Source: Paracoccaceae bacterium
GTDB lineage: Bacteria; Pseudomonadota; Alphaproteobacteria; Rhodobacterales; Rhodobacteraceae
Direction of reading: 5' to 3'
DNA length: 11,273 nt
NCBI GenBank assembly: GCA_020832725.1
Contig: JAFIEC010000103.1
Span: 1-11,273, forward strand
This document shows, one piece after another, positions 1 to 5,073 of this stretch. The notes under the pieces were generated by a model. The model made no database searches and was not told the DNA's origin. It worked only from the letters and a program-made list of their open reading frames with translations. Position numbers and translations under genes: made by a program. How positions within the stretch are numbered: position 1 is the first letter of the stretch; every line of letters begins with the position of its first letter.

Positions 1-1
1 C

Positions 2-277
2 GATGTGGCGGGCTATGCCGCCGCACTGGAGCGGTTCGATGCCGCCCTGCCCCGGCTGACGGGCGCATTGGGCCCGGGCGACATCCTTGTGCTGTCGGCG
101 GATCATGGCAACGACCCCACCGCCCCCGGCACCGACCACACACGAGAGCGGGTGCCGGTTCTGGTGGCTGGCGCGGGTGCGGGCACGATCGGGCTGGTCA
201 ATTTCGCCGATGTGGGCGAAAGCATCGCAGAGCATCTGGGCCTGACGCCCGGCCCCCACGGACGGAGCTTCCTGTGA
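2..277 (+). CDS. deoB: Phosphopentomutase, C-terminal part (gene runs off the left edge)
   Basis: This is the last 91 residues of phosphopentomutase, the cytosolic Mn-dependent enzyme that interconverts (deoxy)ribose 1-phosphate and (deoxy)ribose 5-phosphate, linking nucleoside phosphorolysis to central metabolism. The frame is open from the window edge. The family's metal-binding signature is plain: ADHGNDPT followed by GTDHTRE and VPVL, which belongs to the alkaline-phosphatase-like core. The preceding GYAAALERFDAALP stretch also fits the family. The N-terminus lies outside the window, so full length and the phosphorylated Thr site cannot be judged. The stop TGA overlaps the GTG start of the adenosine deaminase gene (GTGA), so the two are almost certainly translationally coupled in one salvage operon. 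Identification is confident from the metal motif plus neighbours. Confidence 0.93.
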   Translation, partial: DVAGYAAALERFDAALPRLTGALGPGDILVLSADHGNDPTAPGTDHTRERVPVLVAGAGAGTIGLVNFADVGESIAEHLGLTPGPHGRSFL

Positions 278-1266
278 GCGAATGGCGCGCCTTTCCCAAG
301 CTGGAGCTGCACCTGCATCTGGAGGGCGCGGCACCGCCTGCCTTCATTCGCGGGCTGGCCTCGGAGAAGCGGGTGGACCTGTCGGGCCTTTTCGACGAGG
401 CGGGCCATTACGCATTCCGCGACTTCCGCGATTTCCTGCGCGTCTACGAGGCGGCGACCTCGGTTCTGAGAAATCCCCGCGACTATGCCCGCCTGACCCG
501 GGCGGTGCTGGAGACCAGTGCGGCCGAAGGCGTCGTCTACACGGAGGCCTTCCTCTCGCCCGATTTCTGCGGGGGCGGCGATGTCGTGGCATGGCGCGAT
601 TACCTTGCGGCGATGCAGGAGGAGGCGGCAGCAGTAGCGGCACAGGGCGGGCCGGAGATGGTGGCCATCGTCACCGCAGTGCGGCATCTCGGGCCGGACA
701 AATCCCGGAAGGTGGCACGTTGCGCCGCCGAAACGGCGGGCGACTTCCTGCGCGGCTTCGGGATCGCGGGGGATGAACGGGCAGGCGCGGCCACCGATTT
801 CGCATGGGCCTTCGACTGTGCGCGCGAGGCGGGGCTGGGGCTGACCGCGCATGCCGGCGAATGGGCCGGGCCCGAAAGCGTGCGCGCGGCGCTCGATGTG
901 TTCCGTCCCTCGCGGCTGGGACACGGTGTACGCGCCATCGAGGACCTTGCGCTGGTGGACAGGCTGGCCGAGCAGGGCATCGTGCTGGAGGTCAGCCCGG
1001 GCTCCAACGTCGCGCTGGGCCTCTACCCCTCCTGGGCTGCGCATCCCATCGCGCAACTGGCAGAGCGGGGGGTGAAGGTCACGGTATCCACCGACGACCC
1101 GCCATTCTTCCACACCACGATGACGCGGGAATTCGATGCGCTGGCCAAGGCTTTCGGCTGGGGTGCGGAGGAATTCGCCACGCTCAACCGCACCGCGCTC
1201 GAGGCAAGTTTCGCCCCGCCCGCCCTGCGCCAACGCATTGCCAAGATCATCGGAGAAACCCAATGA
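274..1266 (+). CDS. add: Adenosine deaminase
   Basis: A 330-residue zinc metalloenzyme of the amidohydrolase superfamily that hydrolyses adenosine (and deoxyadenosine) to inosine plus ammonia in the cytosol. Visible active-site residues in order: H13 and H15 in LELHLHLEG (zinc ligands), H193 in TAHAGE with the catalytic E196, H217 in RLGHG, and the D274-D275 pair in STDDP. Length is typical for bacterial ADA. The SPGSN segment (residues 241-245) replaces the CPTSN or CPLSN of many homologues. The GTG start at 274 is preferred because it overlaps the deoB stop and has GGAG at 264-267, six bases upstream. The 3' end overlaps upp by ATGA. Adenine deaminase is the main alternative, but the STDDPPFF segment and the deoB/upp context favour adenosine. 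Substrate choice is inference. Confidence 0.92.
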   Translation: MSEWRAFPKLELHLHLEGAAPPAFIRGLASEKRVDLSGLFDEAGHYAFRDFRDFLRVYEAATSVLRNPRDYARLTRAVLETSAAEGVVYTEAFLSPDFCGGGDVVAWRDYLAAMQEEAAAVAAQGGPEMVAIVTAVRHLGPDKSRKVARCAAETAGDFLRGFGIAGDERAGAATDFAWAFDCAREAGLGLTAHAGEWAGPESVRAALDVFRPSRLGHGVRAIEDLALVDRLAEQGIVLEVSPGSNVALGLYPSWAAHPIAQLAERGVKVTVSTDDPPFFHTTMTREFDALAKAFGWGAEEFATLNRTALEASFAPPALRQRIAKIIGETQ

Positions 1267-1904
1267 CCCAAAGCCACCCGGCCCTTACGATCGTCGATCA
1301 CCCGCTGGTGCAGCACAAGCTGACCCTGATGCGCAGGACCGAGACATCAACCGGAGAGTTCCGCCGCCTTCTGCGCGAGATCTCGATGCTGCTGGCCTAT
1401 GAGGCGACACGCGATCTGGAAACCGAGACCCGCACCATCGACACCCCGCTGGAGCCGATGCAGGCACCACGCCTCGCGGGCAAGAAGCTCGCGCTCATCT
1501 CGATCCTGCGGGCGGGCAACGGGCTTCTGGATGGCGTGCTGGAGCTGATCCCTTCGGCGCGGGTCGGCTTTGTCGGCCTCTACCGCGACGAGGAGACGCT
1601 GCAGCCCGTGCGCTATTACTTCAAGGTGCCGACCGAACTGGAGGAGCGCGTGGTGATCGTGCTCGACCCGATGCTGGCCACGGGCAATTCCTCGGCCGCG
1701 GCGGTGGCCATGCTGAAGGAAGCCGGTGCCCACGATATCCGCTTCATGTGCCTGCTGGCGGCACCCGAAGGCGTGGCCCGGATGGCCGAGGCGCATCCGG
1801 ATGTGCCCGTGATCACGGCCGCCCTCGACCGCAAACTGAACGAGCGGGGCTATATCCTTCCGGGCCTTGGCGATGCGGGTGACAGGATGTTTGGCACGAA
1901 ATGA
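1263..1904 (+). CDS. upp: Uracil phosphoribosyltransferase
   Basis: A 213-residue type I phosphoribosyltransferase that makes UMP from uracil and PRPP, the main route of uracil salvage in bacteria. The PRPP-binding loop is seen at residues 130-144 (VVIVLDPMLATGNSS). The Upp-specific GLYRDEETLQPVRYY segment lies at 105-119, and the uracil-binding C-terminal part ends in LPGLGDAGDRMFGTK. The start ATG at 1263 overlaps the add stop codon (ATGA), and a GGAG lies about nine bases upstream at 1251-1254. A long in-frame extension upstream to 804 exists but reads through add in another frame and is not real. This is the last gene of the deoB-add-upp operon. I see no hairpin terminator in the 68 bases before the next gene, so some read-through into the SPOR gene is possible. 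Confidence 0.96.
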   Translation: MTQSHPALTIVDHPLVQHKLTLMRRTETSTGEFRRLLREISMLLAYEATRDLETETRTIDTPLEPMQAPRLAGKKLALISILRAGNGLLDGVLELIPSARVGFVGLYRDEETLQPVRYYFKVPTELEERVVIVLDPMLATGNSSAAAVAMLKEAGAHDIRFMCLLAAPEGVARMAEAHPDVPVITAALDRKLNERGYILPGLGDAGDRMFGTK

Positions 1905-1960
1905 TGTCATAAGGGCTTTACGCACCGCAAAGGATTGTGTCATCGTCTACATGTTCATCT

Positions 1961-1975
1961 GGGGGGGCGAACATG
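1961..1975 (+). promoter_or_regulatory. Ribosome binding site with a seven-G run, deciding the SPOR gene start
   Basis: A run of seven G residues (1961-1967) sits five bases before the ATG at 1973. It supports that ATG over the GTG at 1937, which would add 12 residues ahead of the signal peptide. A homopolymer this long in a Shine-Dalgarno position could slip in replication and shift the spacing, but nothing in the sequence shows that it does. Confidence 0.6.
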
Positions 1976-3481
1976 AGACTGATGCTTGCGGTCACAGCCG
2001 CATTTTTCGCTTTTGGAAGCCATCCGCAACCTGCCATGGCCCAGCAATGGACGCTGGCCAATATCGGCGGGCCGCGCAATCCACCACCGCCGGATTTTCG
2101 CGGGCGTGAATTCGTGGACAGTCGGGGCTGTGTGTTCATCCGCGCGGGCTCTGGTGCCGTCACCAACTGGGTGCCGCGGGTAGACCGGGGCCGTCGTGTC
2201 CTGTGCGGACAGCCGCCGACGCGCGTCGCCTCGGCCGGGCCGCGCGTGACCACGATCGACGCGGGCGGCCTTGCCGCAGCAGGGACAGCCCAGCCCACCG
2301 GCACGAGGACCGCAGCGCTTGCCGCACCCGTTCGTCAGGTCACCCGCCAGCCGGCGGCGCAGCCGACCGGCGCGCCCGGCCCCACCGTCTTCGAGACCGA
2401 AACCTCCCGCGCGCGGGAAGAAGGCCGTCTCCGGGTTCCGGCGGCGGCTGCACCGGGCCTTGTGGTGGCATCAGGCGCGCCGCGTGCTCCGGCCACCGGG
2501 GCACAGGCGGCCGCCACCCGCGTGGCCAACGCCACCTGCCCCGACGGGCGCCCCGCGATCCATGACGGTCTGACGGTGCGGTGCGGACCACAGGGCATTC
2601 ACCCGGGTGATTTCGTCCGACAGCAAGGTGGCACGACGCGCGGTGCGGCGCCGACCACGGCACCGGTTGTAGCTCCCGGCAGGGCGGCACCCAGTGTCGG
2701 AACATGCCCCGACGGGCGCCCCGCCATGCATGACGGTCTGCCCGTGCGCTGCGGCCCCCAGCCCATCCACCCGGGCGATTTCGTCCGACAGCAGGGTGGG
2801 CGCACCGGGGCGGTGATCGCGCCCGGAGCGACAACGATACCGGCCGGGTACGTCGCCCTCAACGCTGCGGGCCAGCCGAACCCGGCTTCGGGGCGTGGCA
2901 CGGCTGCGGGTGATGCGGCAACCGACCTGGTCTGGACTCGCACCGTCCCGCGTCGGCTGATCGAGCGTTCCACCGGGCGCGATGTGACCATGGTCTATCA
3001 AGGGGTCACCTACCCTGCCCTTCCCGGTACCATGCAGCCACAGCGCAGCGGCGGTCCGGCAGCTGCCGTTGGCTCCAGCACGCCGCGCATGGTCGTGCCT
3101 CCGCAACCGGTCCGCGTCGTCGGTGACAGCGGAGCAACCGCGCAGCCGACCCGCGTCGTGGCGGCCTCCACCCGGGCGGCCCCTGCAGCAAGCGTGACGA
3201 TGTCGAGCCGCTCCCCCGATCCGTCGGCGGCTCCGCGAGCCGCAACCGCGAACAGCGGCAGCCTGGTCCAGGTGGCGACTTTCGGAGAGCCCGCGAACGC
3301 AACCCGCACTCGCGCGCGCTTCGAGGCTGCGGGGATGCCGGTCCAGACCCGCAACCTGAGCCGCGGAGGGCGTGCATTGCAGATCGTCTATCTCGGCCCG
3401 TTCGCCGACGAGTCCCAACTGAATGCCGCCCTTCGAGCAGCAAGGGGTGCCGGGTTCCGAGACGCCTTCGTGGCGCGCTGA
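1973..3481 (+). CDS. Exported SPOR-domain protein with duplicated cysteine modules
   Basis: A 502-residue envelope protein. The Sec signal peptide covers residues 1-23, with likely cleavage after AMA. Residues 26-80 hold a conserved-looking domain with C53 (DSRGCVFIRAG) and C78 (RRVLCGQ). Residues 80-425 are mostly Ala/Pro/Thr/Gly-rich and probably disordered, broken by two near-identical 33-residue modules (188-220 and 244-276), each with two cysteines 15 residues apart, and by a VWTRTVPRRL...VTMVYQGVTYP block near residues 318-349. Residues 428-502 form a SPOR domain (LVQVATFGEPANA at its start, ALQIVYLGPF in its second half), a fold known to bind denuded glycan strands at division sites. 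A periplasmic or outer-membrane-associated role in septal peptidoglycan or envelope organisation is likely; the exact function is unknown. The start is the ATG after the G-rich ribosome site. I do not assign a gene symbol. Confidence 0.85.
   Translation: MRLMLAVTAAFFAFGSHPQPAMAQQWTLANIGGPRNPPPPDFRGREFVDSRGCVFIRAGSGAVTNWVPRVDRGRRVLCGQPPTRVASAGPRVTTIDAGGLAAAGTAQPTGTRTAALAAPVRQVTRQPAAQPTGAPGPTVFETETSRAREEGRLRVPAAAAPGLVVASGAPRAPATGAQAAATRVANATCPDGRPAIHDGLTVRCGPQGIHPGDFVRQQGGTTRGAAPTTAPVVAPGRAAPSVGTCPDGRPAMHDGLPVRCGPQPIHPGDFVRQQGGRTGAVIAPGATTIPAGYVALNAAGQPNPASGRGTAAGDAATDLVWTRTVPRRLIERSTGRDVTMVYQGVTYPALPGTMQPQRSGGPAAAVGSSTPRMVVPPQPVRVVGDSGATAQPTRVVAASTRAAPAASVTMSSRSPDPSAAPRAATANSGSLVQVATFGEPANATRTRARFEAAGMPVQTRNLSRGGRALQIVYLGPFADESQLNAALRAARGAGFRDAFVAR
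2534..2632 (+). repeat. Cysteine module, copy 1 of a 99-base intragenic direct repeat
   Basis: This copy encodes residues 188-220 of the SPOR protein, beginning TCPDGRPA and ending DFVRQQGG, with cysteines at 189 and 204. Compared with copy 2 it matches at 30 of 33 residues and, by hand count, 85 of 99 bases. Most base differences fall at third codon positions, which suggests the duplicate is maintained for its protein sequence. Confidence 0.85.
2702..2800 (+). repeat. Cysteine module, copy 2 of a 99-base intragenic direct repeat
   Basis: This copy encodes residues 244-276 of the SPOR protein, with cysteines at 245 and 260. It starts exactly 168 bases (56 codons) after copy 1, so the frame is kept. 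The 23-residue linker between the copies is Ala/Thr/Pro-rich and not itself repeated. Confidence 0.85.
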
Positions 3482-3503
3482 CCCCAACGAAACCCCTCAG
3501 AAG

Positions 3504-3543
3504 GAGACGCCGCGCCCGAAAGGGACGCGGCGTCTCGCCTTTT
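3504..3543 (+). terminator. Strong intrinsic terminator between convergent SPOR and carD genes
   Basis: A perfect 11-base-pair stem (GAGACGCCGCG at 3504-3514 with CGCGGCGTCTC at 3526-3536) can extend inward by CCC/GGG pairing past one bulged A, closing on a GAAA loop. A short TTTT tract follows at 3540-3543. It lies 22 bases after the SPOR stop and 23 bases beyond the carD stop on the other strand, so it probably serves both. The T-run is on the plus side, so it should work best for the SPOR transcript. Confidence 0.85.
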
Positions 3544-3566
3544 CAAGAAAGAGTCGGAACGCTCTG

Positions 3567-4076
3567 TCAGGCGGCGCGGTTGACCAGAACGTCACCGACG
3601 CGCGCCTGTGCCCCGGCCTCGTCCAGCCCGCTTACGGCCGCAACTTCGCGGGTAAGCCGGTCAAGCGCGGCCTCGTAAAGCTGCCGCTCCGAATAGGATT
3701 GCTCCCGCTGATCATCGCTGCGGTGCAGGTCACGCACGACTTCGGCAATCGAAATCAGATCGCCGGAATTGATCTTCTGCTCATATTCCTGCGCGCGACG
3801 CGACCACATGGCGCGCTTCACCCGGGCACGGCCCTTGAGCGTTTCCATGGCACGGTTGACCACCTCGGGAGAGGACAGGCTGCGCATCCCGATCGAAGCC
3901 GCCTTGTTGGTGGGAACACGCAGGGTCATCTTGTCCTTCTCGAAGGAGATGACGAACAGCTCGAGCGTCAGCCCGGCTACCTCCTGCGTCTCGATCGAGA
4001 CGATCTTGCCCACGCCATGGGCAGGGTAGACGACGAAATCGTTGGGCCTGAAATCGGATGACTTGGTCTTGGTCAT
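3567..4076 (-). CDS. carD: CarD-family RNA polymerase-binding transcription regulator
   Basis: A 169-residue CarD protein. In this family the N-terminal Tudor-like domain binds the RNA polymerase beta subunit, and the C-terminal helical domain contacts DNA at the upstream edge of the transcription bubble, stabilising open complexes. Here the N-terminal domain covers about residues 8-65 (NDFVVYPAHGVGKI, then FEKDKMTLRVP). The C-terminal part includes W91 in MWSRRAQEYEQKINSGDL, matching the wedge tryptophan (W85) of mycobacterial CarD, and AEVVRDL at 111-117. The start at 4076 (MTKTKSSDF) is chosen because the family begins here and a GAGGA (minus strand, 4092-4088) lies 11 bases upstream. A longer open frame to 4145 is non-conserved in character. 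The gene lies downstream of fdxA behind a 229-base leader and converges on the SPOR gene. Confidence 0.95.
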   Translation of the reverse strand: MTKTKSSDFRPNDFVVYPAHGVGKIVSIETQEVAGLTLELFVISFEKDKMTLRVPTNKAASIGMRSLSSPEVVNRAMETLKGRARVKRAMWSRRAQEYEQKINSGDLISIAEVVRDLHRSDDQREQSYSERQLYEAALDRLTREVAAVSGLDEAGAQARVGDVLVNRAA

Positions 4077-4218
4077 GAGAAGGACGGTCCTCGTTTGAAC
4101 CAGCCGCCGGAAGGCGACCGGGCGCAAGGACAAGAAGGGCGACAAACGCCGCCCCCTGACCCTGCTTTTCCTGTCAAAGCTGAGACATCCCCGGGCGAGC
4201 AGCTCCGGTTCCGCCTGT

Positions 4219-4230
4219 TATGCAGGCATA
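4219..4230. repeat. Interrupted palindrome TATGC-AG-GCATA in the carD leader
   Basis: Perfect 5-base arms surround a 2-base centre. It overlaps a second small inverted repeat (GCCTG at 4213-4217 with CAGGC at 4223-4227). It sits at the downstream edge of the A+T-rich patch where a carD promoter would be, so it could be an operator or a transcript hairpin. Short palindromes also occur by chance. Confidence 0.3.
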
Positions 4231-4259
4231 TTGATACCACAGAATCGCGCGCAAGAAAA
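4228..4259 (-). promoter_or_regulatory. Possible carD promoter (weak match)
   Basis: On the minus strand, TTTTCT (4259-4254) and TATCAA (4236-4231) are 17 bases apart, matching the -35 and -10 consensus at 3 and 4 of 6 positions. The support is mainly the local A+T richness and the position ahead of carD. Transcription would leave a leader of roughly 150 bases. Confidence 0.22.
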
Positions 4260-4305
4260 GTGCGCCGACTCGGGGCGATGCAATACAGGCGTTGGATGCG
4301 GGCGC

Positions 4306-4644
4306 TTACCCGCCTTCCCCAGGCGCATCGGAGAAATACTTCTCAAGCTTGCCGTCTTCCCCGTCGCGGCTGTCGGCCTCGGGCAGGGGTTCCTTCTTGG
4401 TGATGATCACCGGCCACTTGATCGAATAGCGGCGGTTGAACTCCACCCATTTCTCCATATCGGGCTCGGTGTCGGGCCTGATGGCATCGGCGGGACATTC
4501 GGGTTCGCAGACGCCACAATCGATGCATTCATCCGGATGGATGACGAGCATGTTCTCACCCTCGTAGAAGCAGTCGACGGGGCAGACCTCGACGCAATCC
4601 GTATATTTGCACGCGATGCAATTGTCGGTGACGACATAGGTCAT
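4306..4644 (-). CDS. fdxA: Seven-iron ferredoxin FdxA ([3Fe-4S][4Fe-4S])
   Basis: A 112-residue cytosolic electron carrier. By alignment with the Azotobacter-type 7Fe ferredoxin, C9, C17 and C50 would bind the [3Fe-4S] cluster, and C21, C40, C43 and C46 the [4Fe-4S] cluster. The CIACKYTDCVEVCPVDCFYEG-type N-terminus and CIDCGVCEPECP core are diagnostic. The extra cysteines C12 and C25 are usual in this subfamily. The C-terminal extension (WVEFNRRYS, then an acidic tail) also fits FdxA. The start ATG at 4644 has GAGG a few bases upstream. It lies only 21 bases after the S4-protein gene and so is probably co-transcribed with it and the helicase. Its redox partner is unknown. Nothing suggests a nitrogen-fixation context. 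Confidence 0.96.
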   Translation of the reverse strand: MTYVVTDNCIACKYTDCVEVCPVDCFYEGENMLVIHPDECIDCGVCEPECPADAIRPDTEPDMEKWVEFNRRYSIKWPVIITKKEPLPEADSRDGEDGKLEKYFSDAPGEGG

Positions 4645-4665
4645 GCGAGGCCTCGATATGTCCGA

Positions 4666-5019
4666 TCATTCCACACGGTGAGGTTTAGGCCGCGGGCGCG
4701 GGTGTTGCAAGGGCCCCGCCTGCACCAGAGCGCCACCCGCGACAGGTTGCTCGTCATAGAGCAGGCGTGCCTCGGATGCGGGCCCGCGCCTGCCCCCGAC
4801 TGCCCGGATCGTGAGCACGCGCACGCCCGACCGCAAGGCAAGCGTAAGAGTGTCTCCCGGGCTGACCTGCGCTGCGGTGCGCGTCACACGGACCGCGTTC
4901 ACACGCGCGCCACCCCCCGCAACGAATCGGGCTGCAAGGCTTCGCGACCGGAAGATGCGCGCATGCCAGAGCCATTTGTCGATGCGGCAGCGATCGGCAT
5001 CCGCGCCGCTCATGGCCAT
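4666..5019 (-). CDS. S4-domain RNA-binding protein, HslR type
   Basis: A 117-residue basic protein with an S4 RNA-binding fold over about residues 11-75, opening with CRIDKWLWHARIFRSRSLA and containing the turn GGGARVNAVRV. This is the hallmark of the HslR/Hsp15 family. E. coli Hsp15 binds 50S subunits that carry stalled peptidyl-tRNA and helps recycle them; whether this homologue does so is inference. The C-terminal third is Arg/Pro-rich, ending PRPRPKPHRVE. The start is at 5019 or, two codons later, at 5013. No upstream start exists in frame before a TAG that is also the helicase stop (same frame, 18 codons earlier). It follows the helicase by 54 bases and precedes fdxA by 21. Confidence 0.88.
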   Translation of the reverse strand: MAMSGADADRCRIDKWLWHARIFRSRSLAARFVAGGGARVNAVRVTRTAAQVSPGDTLTLALRSGVRVLTIRAVGGRRGPASEARLLYDEQPVAGGALVQAGPLQHPRPRPKPHRVE

Positions 5020-5073
5020 GCCGCGTGGCCCGCCAGCGCACCCATGGGGCCAGAGGCAGGGCGCGGATGGTGC

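Larger units (their letters stand above)
4077..4305 (-). other. carD leader / intergenic region after fdxA
   Basis: This is the largest non-coding gap in the window. On the minus strand it starts right after the fdxA stop. It contains an A+T-rich dip (about 4228-4260) that is unusual for this GC-rich DNA, a 12-base interrupted palindrome at 4219-4230, and then a GC-rich stretch before carD. I see no convincing intrinsic terminator for fdxA and no known riboswitch shape. An independent carD promoter here is plausible. Confidence 0.5.

Noticed and set aside
804..1262. An in-frame extension of upp back to 804
   Set aside because: The extra 153 residues read add in another frame and are Arg/Gly/Ala-rich. 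Upp family length and the ATGA overlap fix the start at 1263.
103..1263. A 386-codon open frame on the minus strand across deoB and add
   Set aside because: It is a shadow of two confidently identified enzymes, without domain motifs or a ribosome site.
1905..1960. A possible promoter for the SPOR gene (TTTACG at 1917 with TCTACA at 1946)
   Set aside because: The spacing is 23 bases and the -10 match is poor. I could not support a specific promoter there.
2471..3487. A 338-codon open frame antisense to the SPOR gene
   Set aside because: The composition is Arg/Gly/His-rich with no fold signature, and the start lies inside the terminator region. It follows from the low-complexity codons of the SPOR gene.
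4077..4145. A 23-residue N-terminal extension of CarD starting at 4145
   Set aside because: The extension has no family similarity, and the start at 4076 has GAGGA upstream and matches the usual CarD N-terminus.
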